A stretch of 64,000 nucleotides of DNA from Anaerolineae bacterium (GCA_023384415.1 JAHDWJ010000021.1:1-64000), one strand, 5' to 3'. Shown: positions 39,872-49,471, counted from the stretch's first letter. The notes: generated from the sequence alone by a model not told the origin. A program made the numbers and translations.

Positions 39872-40633
39872 ATGAATGAGTTTGATGAGCTGATCGCCGC
39901 GGCCGCAGCCCAGCCCTTTGCCGGTTGGGATTTCACCTATATCCAGGACCGTTTCCACGAAGCGGATCCCCCCTGGAGCTACCGCCAGCTTGTGACTGAG
40001 GCGATGGCCGGGGTCACGGCGATGCTGGACATGGGCACAGGCGGGGGGGAGTTTCTCTCTTCGTTGGCCCCCTTTCCCCCGCTCACCTGCGCTACGGAAG
40101 CGTATCCCCCCAATATCCCAGTGGCTCGCGCCCGGCTGGAGCCGCTGGGGGTGCAGGTGTTCCCTATTGACGGGGACGATACTCTGCCCTTTGCCGATGG
40201 GCAGTTTGATCTGGTGATTAACCGGCATGAGTCGTATAGCCCGATGGAGCTGTGGCGGATTGTTAAACCCGGCGGCCGCGTTCTGACCCAGCAAGTTGGT
40301 GATACCAATGACAATGACCTGAACCGGCTCTTGGGGGCCCCCCTGCCCACTGCTGATTCCCCCTGGAACCTGGCTTACGCGGCCGCACAAATGAGTGCCG
40401 CCGGGTTTACCATTGCCCAGGCCGAAGAGGCATTCCCCCCAGTGACCATTTATGATGTGGGGGCGATTGTTTATTACCTCAAAGCCATTCCCTGGCAAAT
40501 ACCAGATTTCGACGCGGCCGCCTACCGATCCCAACTCCTTACCCTGCACCAACAGATTCAGGTGGCCGGCCCCCTCCGCCTCAGCAGTCACCGCTTCTAC
40601 TTCATTGCTGATAAGCCACGGCCCGGTTTGTGA
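39872..40633 (+). CDS. Class I SAM-dependent methyltransferase
   Basis: A 253-residue methyltransferase. Motif I is MLDMGTGGGEFL (about 50-61), followed by TEAYPPN as the acidic strand-two region, FDLVINRHESY (motif IV) and VKPGGRVLTQQ (motif VI). The ATG at 39872 is preferred to 39836, since the first 12 residues of the longer form precede the helical start. The substrate is unknown. Four GCGGCCGC copies lie within the gene. Confidence 0.85.
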   Translation: MNEFDELIAAAAAQPFAGWDFTYIQDRFHEADPPWSYRQLVTEAMAGVTAMLDMGTGGGEFLSSLAPFPPLTCATEAYPPNIPVARARLEPLGVQVFPIDGDDTLPFADGQFDLVINRHESYSPMELWRIVKPGGRVLTQQVGDTNDNDLNRLLGAPLPTADSPWNLAYAAAQMSAAGFTIAQAEEAFPPVTIYDVGAIVYYLKAIPWQIPDFDAAAYRSQLLTLHQQIQVAGPLRLSSHRFYFIADKPRPGL

Positions 40634-40720
40634 CCAAAGCGTAGAGAGGGCGAGATTACTGAGTTTCTACATACCGCTCTCCGACCTCTCCCCCTCAATC
40701 TCCACTTTCCAGGCCATAAG

Positions 40721-41869
40721 TTAGCGCCAGCGGCGGGTGAACAAGGCGATGGCTAAGAGGGTGATCAACAGCAGGATCACTACGCCATAGGCCGTGTGAA
40801 TACCGACGGCATCAGCCAGGCGGCCTAATACCAGGGGCAGGGTGAGGATGGCGGTGCCCGAGGCCAGGGTGGCCCGCGCACTGGCCTGAACGGTGTTCCC
40901 GGCCGCGGCCGCCAGAGCCAGAGATAGAAGCAGCGGGTATAATCCGGCGACCCCTAACCCCGTCACAACCAGCCCTGCCAGCCCCACCACAGCCGTCTGC
41001 CCCTGCCAATAAAGCAAAAACCCCACTGAAGCCGTCAATACAGATAGCAATACCATGGTGGTCGGGGTAATCCGCTGTACCAACCGGCTAACGCTCAACC
41101 GCCCCACAATCATGGCCGCCAGGAACAGGCTCACCGATTGGGCCGCGGCCGCTTTTGCCAACCCCATCACCGTTTCCATGTAATCCGCGCTCCAGAAGAT
41201 CAGGCAAAATTCCACTGAGACCCCCAGCATCAGGGCCAGCCAATAAACCCAATATCGCCCGGGCAAAGGGGGTGACGCAGCGGGTTGGGCATCGGTGGGG
41301 GAAGCGGCCGCTAATGGCCGGGCACGACCCAGAGCCGCATAGAGGAGAACGGGCGCGGCCGCCATTAATACCAGAGCTGAGCGCCATCCCCAGGTGGTTG
41401 CCGCCAGCCAGCCAACTAACAGGGGGGCGGCCGCAGACAGTACCGAGGCCACCACATTCGCTTCGGTCAGGGGAATGGCCCGATGTGCTTCGTGCTGCTC
41501 GGCCAGGGTAGAGGGGACGATGGCCAGGATGAGGGAGCCAACGAGACCCATGAGGAACGCGGCCGCGATGGTGATGGTAGGAGTGCGACCGGCCAGTAAG
41601 AGCAGTGCCCCCACTCCCAATCCAGCCGCTCCAGTCCATAAAGATCGCCACCGTCCCAGCCAGCCAATTGCCCAATGGCCAGCCAGCCCCACCAGCAAAA
41701 TACCTATGGCAAAAGCGGTGAAATGCAGGCTGCTGACGGTATAGCTCAACTGCAATTCGCTCTTCAAAAACGGGGTAATCGGCCCCAGTACGTTCAAACT
41801 ATAGGCGTAAAAAGCCAATAACAGATATGTCAACCAGGTAAACCGATCTCGGTGAAAAGATGGGGTCAT
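40721..41869 (-). CDS. MFS transporter, CynX/NimT-like
   Basis: A 382-residue transporter with about twelve hydrophobic helices. GHWAIGWLGRWRSLWTGA matches the loop between helices 2 and 3 of the major facilitator superfamily, and the pattern is nearest the CynX/NimT group. Divergent from the arsR-arsC fusion with a 252-bp shared region, so it may be regulated by it, but nothing shows it moves arsenic. Nine GCGGCCGC copies lie within this gene, the densest of the window. Confidence 0.85.
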   Translation of the reverse strand: MTPSFHRDRFTWLTYLLLAFYAYSLNVLGPITPFLKSELQLSYTVSSLHFTAFAIGILLVGLAGHWAIGWLGRWRSLWTGAAGLGVGALLLLAGRTPTITIAAAFLMGLVGSLILAIVPSTLAEQHEAHRAIPLTEANVVASVLSAAAPLLVGWLAATTWGWRSALVLMAAAPVLLYAALGRARPLAAASPTDAQPAASPPLPGRYWVYWLALMLGVSVEFCLIFWSADYMETVMGLAKAAAAQSVSLFLAAMIVGRLSVSRLVQRITPTTMVLLSVLTASVGFLLYWQGQTAVVGLAGLVVTGLGVAGLYPLLLSLALAAAAGNTVQASARATLASGTAILTLPLVLGRLADAVGIHTAYGVVILLLITLLAIALFTRRWR

Positions 41870-41957
41870 AAAAAATTCTCCTGACTTGGGACGATCTGAC
41901 TATTTTGCTGCGAGTAGAGAATAAAAGCTATGCCAACAAGGGTGGTTTATGCTGTTC

Positions 41958-42018
41958 AGCCTTCCCAAGGTTTGTTCCACGGGCAAAAACTTTGGGCGAA
42001 ACCTTCGGAAGGTTTTCC
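41958..42018. repeat. Intergenic AACCTTC(S)GAAGGTT palindromic element
   Basis: GCCTTCCCAAGGTTT near 41959 is an imperfect inverted partner of AAACCTTCGGAAGGTTT (41999-42015). The same paired arrangement occurs at 51124-51180 and inside the NACHT gene. Confidence 0.6.
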
Positions 42019-42121
42019 TGCCAGAGAGATTGTATATTTGCGGTAGTTTTTGTTGACCGGAAGAATATCCCATGATACGATTCTATCAATATAATTTGAT
42101 TCAATATATTTTGGTGTAAAC

Positions 42122-42892
42122 ATGAACCCAGCCGCCGCTGTTCCAATGCCCGATTTTCTCAAACTGTTGGCCCATGATTTACGCTGGCAGCTTCTGGCGG
42201 CCCTGGCGGAAAGTGACCGGCGGGTACAGGAGTTGGTGGCCTTGTTGCAGCGGCCGCAAAACCTCATCTCCTACCACCTCAGCCAATTACGTACCCACGC
42301 CCTCGTCCAGGAGCGGCGCAGCAGTGCTGATGGCCGGGATGTCTATTACAGCCTGGATGTGGCCCGTCTGCAAACCCTCTACCTGAGCAGCGGCCAATCG
42401 CTGCACCCGGCCTTGGCTGGGGAAGTTCCGGCTCCCCCCGATACGCTGGCAGATCACCCCCCATTCCGGGTCCTATTTCTCTGCACCCATAACAGTGCCC
42501 GCTCCCAACTGGCCGAAGGGATTTTGCAGGCGCAGGGTGGGGGGATGGTTGAGGTGTATAGTGCCGGGAATGAACCGGGAGCAGTGCATCCGTTGGCGGT
42601 GCGTGCGGCCGCGGCCATGAATCTTGACATCAGCCAGCAGCAGCCCAAACATCTCAATCAGTTCATCGGCCAACCGTTTGATTACATCATCACCGTTTGT
42701 GACAAAGTCCGTGAACTTTGCCCGGCCTTCCCTGGCGAACCCCACCAGATTCATTGGAGCTTCGCCGATCCCGCCGCCGTTCCGGGCAGTGAAGAAGAGC
42801 AGGTCCACGCCTTCCTGCAAACCGCCCGCGAACTCACCACCCGCATCAGCTACCTGCGCCTGATGATGCGTCGGCGAGCGGGCAGTGAGTAG
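42122..42892 (+). CDS. ArsR-ArsC fusion: HTH regulator joined to arsenate reductase
   Basis: A 256-residue fusion. Residues 1-95 are an ArsR-type winged helix (HDLRWQLLAALAESDRRVQELV, ISYHLSQLRTHALV) and carry no cysteine, so the usual metal-site thiols are missing. Residues 114-250 are a low-molecular-weight-phosphatase-fold arsenate reductase with the loop Cys121-x5-Arg127 and resolving cysteines Cys193 and Cys200, spaced as in thioredoxin-coupled ArsC. It probably reduces arsenate and regulates its own locus; no arsB or acr3 is visible in the window. An MFS gene is divergent. Confidence 0.9.
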   Translation: MNPAAAVPMPDFLKLLAHDLRWQLLAALAESDRRVQELVALLQRPQNLISYHLSQLRTHALVQERRSSADGRDVYYSLDVARLQTLYLSSGQSLHPALAGEVPAPPDTLADHPPFRVLFLCTHNSARSQLAEGILQAQGGGMVEVYSAGNEPGAVHPLAVRAAAAMNLDISQQQPKHLNQFIGQPFDYIITVCDKVRELCPAFPGEPHQIHWSFADPAAVPGSEEEQVHAFLQTARELTTRISYLRLMMRRRAGSE

Positions 42893-42943
42893 TAAGCGAG
42901 TTTGCAAGTAAGCGAGTAAGCAAGTGAGGAGTCCCTCAGTCCT

Positions 42944-43669
42944 ATGAACCCAATAACCATTCTCGCGGATATCCATGCCAATTTGCCCGCGTTAGAAGCG
43001 GTGTTTGCCGATATAGACCGGCGCGGCCTGACCAATCTGTACTGTCTGGGTGATTTAGTTGGCTATGGCACCTTTCCCAATGAGGTGATCGCCGCCATCC
43101 GGGAGCGCAACATCCCTACCCTCATGGGCAACTATGACCTGGGAGTCGGCCACGACAGTGATGATTGTGGCTGTGCTTATAAAACGGCTGAGGCCAAAGC
43201 GTTAGGGGAGCGCTCCATAGCCTGGTCTAATGCCCACACCAGCCCCGAAAACAAGGCGTATCTGCGCCAATTGGCGGAGCATATCCTGGTGCAGGTAGGG
43301 GATCATAAGGTGCTGCTGGTGCATGGCAGCCCTCGCCGCATCAACGAATATCTGTATGAAGATCGGCCGGAAGCCAGTCTAGAGCGGCTTTTTGAGGGGT
43401 TAGAGGCCGATGTACTGGTGTGCGGCCATACCCATTTGCCCTATCACCGGGTGCTGGGCAGCGGCCGCCAGGTGATTAACGCGGGCAGTGTGGGCAAACC
43501 AAAAGATAACAACCCAAACGCCTGTTATCTTGTTTTGACTGCCGAGGGGAGTGAGCTAAGGGTGGCGTTCATCCGGGTGGCTTATGACGTAGAGCGGGCC
43601 GCCCAGGCCATCGAGGCGACCGATATGCCCAATGAATTTGCCCAGATGCTCCGCTTAGGGAGGGGCTGA
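42944..43669 (+). CDS. YfcE/MJ0936-like metallophosphoesterase
   Basis: A 241-residue calcineurin-fold phosphoesterase. The metal motifs are DIHAN (9-13), GDLVGYG (about 37-43), GNYD (63-66), VHGSPR and GHTHLPY. The length and pattern match small bacterial phosphodiesterases of unknown substrate. It follows arsR-arsC after 51 bp of GCAAGTAAGCGAG repeat, perhaps in one transcript. Confidence 0.88.
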   Translation: MNPITILADIHANLPALEAVFADIDRRGLTNLYCLGDLVGYGTFPNEVIAAIRERNIPTLMGNYDLGVGHDSDDCGCAYKTAEAKALGERSIAWSNAHTSPENKAYLRQLAEHILVQVGDHKVLLVHGSPRRINEYLYEDRPEASLERLFEGLEADVLVCGHTHLPYHRVLGSGRQVINAGSVGKPKDNNPNACYLVLTAEGSELRVAFIRVAYDVERAAQAIEATDMPNEFAQMLRLGRG

Positions 43670-43680
43670 TGGGTGAATTG

Positions 43681-43732
43681 CCCCTCACCCTGGCCCTCTC
43701 CCATCGTGGGAGAGGGGCCGGGGGTGAGGGGT
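43681..43732. terminator. Strong hairpin between convergent genes
   Basis: CCCCTCACCC...GGCCCTCTCCCA, loop TCG, TGGGAGAGGG...GGGGGTGAGGGG: about 24 bp of pairing with one bulge. No clear T-tract, so either a bidirectional terminator or a copy of the widespread CCCTCACCC/GGGTGAGGG palindromic repeat. Confidence 0.65.
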
Positions 43733-43754
43733 GACTGATCACCTGTCCAGATAG

Positions 43755-44702
43755 TTACCAATTAACTATTGCTTCTATCCGCGCGGCCGCGGGCTGTTCG
43801 CCAGGTACAAATGGGGCACCGGTAAGCCGTTCATAAGCAGCGATATATCGGGCGGCTACCTGGGCGACGAACTCATTGGGCATGGTAGGGGGGGGGCCAT
43901 CGCCGCGATACCCCTGGGCGGCGTACCATTTGCGTAGAAACTCCTTGTCGAAATTTTCCGGCTCATCCCCGCCGGGTTGATAGCTGTCGGCAACCCAGTA
44001 GCGGCTGGAGTCGGGGGTGTGAATTTCATCAATAAGGGCCAGGTGGCCGTTGATAAGCCCCATTTCGTATTTGGTATCTACCAGGATGAGGCCAGCCTGG
44101 CGGGCGATTTGTTGACCCCGTTGGAAGAGGGCGATAGCGGCCGCACGCACCTGCACCCACAGTTCTTCACTCACCAATCCCCGTTCCAAAATCTCCGCTT
44201 CCGTCAACCGTTCATCGTGACCCCCCTTTTCCGCTTTGGTGGTGGGGGTAATGATGGGGGAAGGCAGCGGATCATTTTTGCCTAACCCATCAGGCAGAGG
44301 GATGCCGTAAGGGTGGCGGTCTCCCTGTTCATACAGATACCAGAGGGATGTTTTGGTGACACCGGTGATGTAACCACGCACAACGATTTCTACAGGCAGG
44401 GGCGCGGCCGCGTGAGCAATCATCACGTTCGGATCAGGCACGGCAATAATATGGTTGGGCAGAATATCTTGGGTTTGGGCAAACCACCAACTGCTCAATT
44501 GGTTAAGTACCTGCCCTTTGTAGGGAATCAACCCCAGCACCCGATCAAAGGCGGAGATACGATCTGTGGTGATGAGGATATAACGATCCCCTTGCCGGTA
44601 CATATCGCGCACCTTACCTTCTATCTTCTCCCCCAGCCCCGGCACATCCACCCCTCCCAGAGCAAAAGGAATCGCTTGTAACAGCTGTTCATGGGTTAGC
44701 AT
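43755..44702 (-). CDS. purC: SAICAR synthase PurC
   Basis: A 315-residue PurC. It condenses CAIR with aspartate using ATP to form SAICAR. Seen: KIEGKVRDMY near the N terminus (here EGKVRDMYRQGDRYILI), DRISAFDRVLG and PVEIVVRGYITG, then TKAEKGGHDERLTEAEI and LVDTKYEMGL with the DEIHTPDSSRYW loop. The long form (over 300 residues) is the PurC type with an extended C terminus. In the cluster with purL; purE is elsewhere. Confidence 0.96.
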   Translation of the reverse strand: MLTHEQLLQAIPFALGGVDVPGLGEKIEGKVRDMYRQGDRYILITTDRISAFDRVLGLIPYKGQVLNQLSSWWFAQTQDILPNHIIAVPDPNVMIAHAAAPLPVEIVVRGYITGVTKTSLWYLYEQGDRHPYGIPLPDGLGKNDPLPSPIITPTTKAEKGGHDERLTEAEILERGLVSEELWVQVRAAAIALFQRGQQIARQAGLILVDTKYEMGLINGHLALIDEIHTPDSSRYWVADSYQPGGDEPENFDKEFLRKWYAAQGYRGDGPPPTMPNEFVAQVAARYIAAYERLTGAPFVPGEQPAAARIEAIVNW

Positions 44703-44756
44703 ATTGACCTCATTCCCTTAACTGAGCCAACCGGGTAATCAAGTTTTGTAAATCCG

Positions 44757-45425
44757 TTAATTCTTGTGCCCCTTCTTATCAAACCGCACCAATAACTCCT
44801 CAACCGTAAACTTTGCCAGGGATGGGACGGTATGATCAGCGGCCGCGTCCCCACCCTGTCTGGTCAGTTCATTGGGCACATAAAGGGTAAACAAACCGGC
44901 GGCTTTCGCGGCCGCGACCCCATTTCGTGAATCTTCAATGGCTGCGGCTTCATCCGGGCGCACCCCCAGCCGGGCCAGGGCCACCTGGTAAACCGCCGGA
45001 TTAGGTTTCGGCTGGTTTCCGGCATCATCTCGCCCCACGATGATGGGGAAATGGTGAACCAGTCCCAGCCGGGTGAGGTGGCTCTCTACCCAGTAGTGCG
45101 GCGAGCTGGAAGCTACGGCGAGAGAGAGGGAATGGGTAGATGCGGCCGCGAGCCATCTCTCTACACCTGGCAGCGGCCGCTGTTCCCGCACCAATGCCAG
45201 GTTCCGCTGCTCCATCTGGTGCAGCTGCCGGGCTGCCACCGGTCCCACCTGCCTTTCCAGGTAGCGGAGCGGATCAAACCCATTGACCGTCCCAATGCCA
45301 CCTACCCAGAGGTCAAGCGGCATCTGCAAGCCAAACTCCGCATACAACCCCTGCCAGGCCAAAAACTCCGGCATTTCGGTATCCAAAATCGTCCCATCAA
45401 AGTCAAAGATAAGGGCTTTTAACAT
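44757..45425 (-). CDS. HAD-superfamily phosphatase, beta-phosphoglucomutase-like
   Basis: A 222-residue HAD hydrolase. Motif I is DFDGTILDTE (nucleophile Asp near 8), the helical cap covers about 15-90, motif II is VASSSPHY, motif III Lys is in NQPKPNP, and motif IV is AAAIEDSRNG. Likely a sugar-phosphate phosphatase or phosphoglucomutase-like enzyme. The start at MLKALIF (45425) is preferred; a longer frame to 45464 adds 13 residues from the TGTATTGG repeat. It sits between purC and purL but has no known purine role. Confidence 0.85.
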   Translation of the reverse strand: MLKALIFDFDGTILDTEMPEFLAWQGLYAEFGLQMPLDLWVGGIGTVNGFDPLRYLERQVGPVAARQLHQMEQRNLALVREQRPLPGVERWLAAASTHSLSLAVASSSPHYWVESHLTRLGLVHHFPIIVGRDDAGNQPKPNPAVYQVALARLGVRPDEAAAIEDSRNGVAAAKAAGLFTLYVPNELTRQGGDAAADHTVPSLAKFTVEELLVRFDKKGHKN

Positions 45426-45499
45426 AAGTGGTGTATTGGTGTATTGGTGTATTGGTGAAGGCAATAGCGATCAGTCTACTAACACACCAATACACCTCT
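45426..45499. repeat. GTGTATTGG repeat between purL and HAD gene
   Basis: Three GTGTATTGG units at 45431-45458, the partner CACACCAATACACC at 45483-45496, and spacer. The same unit is found inside purL (49045-49080) and at 60810-60850. Confidence 0.75.
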
Positions 45500-48400
45500 T
45501 TATTGTCTTGCCGCTTTAATCCCATTGGCAAACAGCCGCAGCCCCAACATCCCCCCTTGGCCGCGGCGCCAACGGGGGTGCTGCCAGGGGAAGATGTGGT
45601 TTTCGGGGTGGGGCATGAGGCCCATGACGTTGCCTGCCGGGTTACACAAGGCGGCGATGTTTAGCACAGAGCCATTGGGGTTGGCGGGGTAGCTGGCCGG
45701 GGAGCCATCCAGATTGACGTAGGTGAGGGGGATGAGATGGTTGGCCTGGAGCGCGGCCGCGACCCCATTCTCACTCACCGCTACCCGCCCCTCTCCATGG
45801 GCCACCGGGCAGTACACCATCTCCTCTAACCCCTGAGTAAACAGGCAGGGACTGGTCGGGTCCGGCTGCAAATAGACCCACCGACACTCAAAATGGGCTG
45901 AAGCGTTGTAGGTGAGGGTGACGGGGCGAATTGATGAGGAGTGAGGGGTGCTGATTGCCAACTGCTCACTCCCCACTCCGGGTAGAACGCCAGCTTTCAC
46001 CAATGCCTGGAAGCCATTGCAGATACCCAAAACGGGGTGGCCGCTGGCAATGAACTGGTGCAGCCGTTCGCCGAAGCGGTGACGCAAATCCATGGCCCAC
46101 AGGACGCCCGCCCCCAGGTCGTCCCCATAAGAGAAACCACCGGGCACAATCAGCATCTGGTAATCGCTAAAATGCCGCTCCCCGGCCAAAAGCTGGTTGA
46201 TATGGACAATCTCTGGTGCCCCCCCGGCCAATTCACAGGCCAGCGCAGCATCGTGATCCCGGTTGGTGCCGTTGGCGTGGAGAATCAATATGCGGGGAGT
46301 GAGGGATGAGGTATGAGGTGTGCTGAGGGGTGAGGAGTGAGAGGTAAGGGGTGGTTCACCGCTCACGGCTAACTGCTCACCGCTTACTTCCAGGTGTCCC
46401 CGCCACGCCTGCTCCAACTCTACCGGGGTGGTGTGGATGAGGGGGTGGCCCAGGTGGGTAATGGTGAATGCGGAAGGGGTGACGTGCCCAATGCGGCCGC
46501 AAGGCACACCGTTCATCACCGTCTCAAACGCGGCCGCGTCCTCTTCCCCCACTTCCAACAGCAGCCGCCCCTGTGACTCAGCAAAGAGAACCTCATCCGG
46601 GCTTAGGTTTTCCCATTGTGGCACGAGAGCCACGTCAACCGCCACGCCTAGTTCCCCCGCCAGGCTCATCTCCGCCAGGGCCACCGCCAGCCCCCCTTCT
46701 GAACAATCATGGGCCGATTGCACCAAACCGGCCCGCATCGCCTGGTGCAGGGCACGGTAATGGGCTGGAGCGTCAGGCACCGGCTGGGGCACAATTCCCC
46801 CATTCAGCCCCTGCTGTTGGGCAAACAGCGTCCCCCCCAACTCCGGCTTCGTCTCACCTAGAACGTACAGAAGATTGCCCGCCCCCTTGAGGTCCATGGT
46901 GACACTCTGGTTCACATCAGGCACAACCGCCAGAGCCGAGATGAGCAGGGTGCCGGGAATGGCATGTTTTTGCCCATCGGCCCCCGTGTATTCATTGTTC
47001 AGGCTGTCCTTGCCGGAGATAAAAGGGGTCTGGTAAGCAAGGGCGGCATCATAACACCCCTGGGTACAGCGCACCAACGCCCCCAGCCGATCAGGCAAAT
47101 TAGGGTTGCCCCAGCAGAAATTATCCAGAATAGCGATTTGGTCTGGGTCGGCCCCAACGGCGATAGCGTTGCGGATGGCTTCATCTACGGCCGCCCAGGC
47201 CATGGCATAAGGGTCAATTTCGCCATAGCTGGGGCAGATGCCATTGCTAAGAGCGACAGCACGGGTGGGCGGGTGGGCGAGTGAGCGAGTTTGGGTGGCT
47301 TGAGGGACGAGAACGGTGGCATCCCCTGGTCCATGGTTGTGGGTACCGACGAGGGGTTTAGCGGCCGCGCCCCCCTGGATCTCGTGGTCATAACGGCGAA
47401 TCGTCTCTTCTTTGCTGCGAACATTGGGGTGGGCCAGCAGGCGGGTCAGCATCCCCGTGTAATCGGGTGGGGCAAACCAGTTTAATGAGGCGTGGTTTTG
47501 GGGAACGGGCTGCCATTCGGCTTTGAGGTGGCGTTGGGGGATGCCTTCATGCAAAAAATGGGCGTCCAGGTCGCCGACGAGTTTATCGCCGTAATAAATG
47601 GTAACGCGGCCGCGTCCATCAAACACCCCCAATTGAATCGCTTCCACATCCTGCCCGGCACAAATCTCCTGCAACCGGGGCCAATGGGCCGGGGGCACCG
47701 CCAGCACCATCCGCTCCTGGGCCTCACTCAGCCACATCTCCCAGGGGCGCAGGCCAGGGTATTTGAGGGGGATACTTTGCAACTGCACCGCCGCCCCCGT
47801 CACCTTGCCCATCTCCCCCACCGCTGAGGAAAACCCCCCGGCCCCGCAGTCAGTGATGGCGTTATACAACTGCTCATCCCGCGCCCGCAGGATCACCTCT
47901 TGCACCTGCTTCTCCATAATCGGGTGGCCGATTTGTACCGCTGTGCCGGCGATTTCACTGGTGGTCACATCCATCTCCATGCTGGAGAAGGTGGCCCCCC
48001 GCAGCCCGTCCCGTCCGGTGCGGCCGCCCACCGCCACGATCAAATCCCCCACCTGTACCTGGGTCGGGTTAGAATCCCGCGGTAGGAGACCCAGGCAGCC
48101 GCAGTACACCAGCGGGTTAGCTGTATACCCCTCGTGGTACAGGATGCTTCCATTGACGGTGGGAATGCCCATTTTGTTGCCATAATCCTCAATGCCATGA
48201 ATCACCCCATCGGCGATGCGGCGCGGGTGCAGCACCCCTTCCGGCAGCCGCTCCAGGGGTAAATCGGGCGGACCAAAGCAGAGGATATCGGTGTTGGCGA
48301 TGGGGCGAGCCGATACCCCCAACACATCCCGCACGACGCCGCCCACGCCGGTATTAGCCCCACCAAATGGCTCCAAAGCGGATGGGTGGTTGTGGGTTTC

Positions 48401-49330
48401 CACCTTAAAAGCCAGATCAAACTGCTCATCAAAGGAGATAATGCCGGCGTTGTCCACAAAGGCGGAGCGCACCCACGGTTTGTTGATCGTCTCGGTGGCC
48501 CGGCGGATGAGGCTTTTGAGCAGGCCGTTGATCACCTGGGGAGTTGGGGCATCCAGGTGGCCGGGCCGGGGGCCAAGATAATCAATGGTGGCCCGAAATG
48601 TTTTATGGACACAATGTTCACTCCAGGTCTGGGCCAACATCTCCAACTCGGTGTCGGTGGGGTCACGCCCTTCAGTTTGGAAGTAGGTCTGAATAGCCTG
48701 CATTTCGGCCAAATCAAGGGCCAGCCGCCGCTCTTTGCTGATTGCCTGGAGCGCGGCCGCGTCCAATCCTCGGAGGGGAATAATCTCCACCGTGTCATCG
48801 GCCTGTTGGTAAGGGAAGAAGGGTGGGGGGATGGGTTGGTTGATGCTGGTGCGCTGAATGACCGGGTTGGCGAATAGCTCAGTGGCCAGGTGCTGGAGCG
48901 CGGCCGCGTCTAATTCTCCCTCTAAAACAAACCGCTCCCCAGTGGCCGCTCGCTCCAGCCCGGTGATTCCAAACAGGTGAGCCGCCCGCACCAGATTCTC
49001 TGCTGGGGGGTCAGTGACGCCGGGGAGGAGGGTGGTTTCGATGGTGTATTGGTTGGTAATTGGTGTATTGGTGTATTGGATAGGGGGGGGTGGGGCATCT
49101 AAGAACGAATAACGAATAACCAATACCTCCGTCACCGGATCCGCCAGTAGTTCGGCCCCAAGCTGGCGTAATTCCGCCTCACTCAGCTCTCCTTGCAAAA
49201 AGATGAGACGGGAAGGGTGGCAGGCGGTCAGCCCGGTGATGCCGAGTTGGTGGGCGGCGTGGGTCAGAGCGCGGCCGCGGCCAGTTTCATGTTCGGGGCG
49301 TGGGGTTATTTCCAGACGAAAAAGAGACAT
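45500..49330 (-). CDS. purL: Phosphoribosylformylglycinamidine synthase (PurS-like, PurL and PurQ fused)
   Basis: A 1276-residue FGAM synthase: converts FGAR to FGAM with glutamine and ATP. The N terminus seems to hold two PurS-like alpha/beta modules in tandem (about 1-75 and 98-172). The PurL core follows, with HCVHKTFRATIDY, VETHNHPSALEPFGGANTG, and the second half with ISGKDSLNNEY. The C-terminal PurQ-type amidotransferase has PGGFSYGDDLGAG, GICNGFQALV (nucleophile Cys) and PHPENHIF. Four spacer-repeat stretches are read in frame as loops. An AGGA sits 8 bp before the ATG. Confidence 0.95.
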   Translation of the reverse strand: MSLFRLEITPRPEHETGRGRALTHAAHQLGITGLTACHPSRLIFLQGELSEAELRQLGAELLADPVTEVLVIRYSFLDAPPPPIQYTNTPITNQYTIETTLLPGVTDPPAENLVRAAHLFGITGLERAATGERFVLEGELDAAALQHLATELFANPVIQRTSINQPIPPPFFPYQQADDTVEIIPLRGLDAAALQAISKERRLALDLAEMQAIQTYFQTEGRDPTDTELEMLAQTWSEHCVHKTFRATIDYLGPRPGHLDAPTPQVINGLLKSLIRRATETINKPWVRSAFVDNAGIISFDEQFDLAFKVETHNHPSALEPFGGANTGVGGVVRDVLGVSARPIANTDILCFGPPDLPLERLPEGVLHPRRIADGVIHGIEDYGNKMGIPTVNGSILYHEGYTANPLVYCGCLGLLPRDSNPTQVQVGDLIVAVGGRTGRDGLRGATFSSMEMDVTTSEIAGTAVQIGHPIMEKQVQEVILRARDEQLYNAITDCGAGGFSSAVGEMGKVTGAAVQLQSIPLKYPGLRPWEMWLSEAQERMVLAVPPAHWPRLQEICAGQDVEAIQLGVFDGRGRVTIYYGDKLVGDLDAHFLHEGIPQRHLKAEWQPVPQNHASLNWFAPPDYTGMLTRLLAHPNVRSKEETIRRYDHEIQGGAAAKPLVGTHNHGPGDATVLVPQATQTRSLAHPPTRAVALSNGICPSYGEIDPYAMAWAAVDEAIRNAIAVGADPDQIAILDNFCWGNPNLPDRLGALVRCTQGCYDAALAYQTPFISGKDSLNNEYTGADGQKHAIPGTLLISALAVVPDVNQSVTMDLKGAGNLLYVLGETKPELGGTLFAQQQGLNGGIVPQPVPDAPAHYRALHQAMRAGLVQSAHDCSEGGLAVALAEMSLAGELGVAVDVALVPQWENLSPDEVLFAESQGRLLLEVGEEDAAAFETVMNGVPCGRIGHVTPSAFTITHLGHPLIHTTPVELEQAWRGHLEVSGEQLAVSGEPPLTSHSSPLSTPHTSSLTPRILILHANGTNRDHDAALACELAGGAPEIVHINQLLAGERHFSDYQMLIVPGGFSYGDDLGAGVLWAMDLRHRFGERLHQFIASGHPVLGICNGFQALVKAGVLPGVGSEQLAISTPHSSSIRPVTLTYNASAHFECRWVYLQPDPTSPCLFTQGLEEMVYCPVAHGEGRVAVSENGVAAALQANHLIPLTYVNLDGSPASYPANPNGSVLNIAALCNPAGNVMGLMPHPENHIFPWQHPRWRRGQGGMLGLRLFANGIKAARQ
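46290..46395. repeat. Large repeat-derived insert in purL
   Basis: AGTGAGGGATGAGGTATGAGG, TGAGGAGTGAGAGG and GCTCACGGCTAACTGCTCACCG are read in frame before the amidotransferase domain, encoding a Ser/Thr/Pro-rich linker of about 35 residues. Further in-frame copies lie at 45935-45985, 47262-47310 and 49045-49120. Confidence 0.7.
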
Positions 49331-49471
49331 AAGGGATCCTTGTGGGGAACTTGGGGGAACTCATAGGAACGAGGGGGACTCAAGGGAACTTATGGGGTTA
49401 CATCCGTATACTTTCTGTTCGTGGTCCATTCATCAGTGGCTATTTCTATCGCCTTCATCCGTGTTTATGGT

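Noticed and set aside
40721..41869. Calling the MFS gene an arsenic exporter
   Set aside because: Position next to arsR-arsC is suggestive, but the sequence pattern is not that of ArsJ, ArsB or Acr3.
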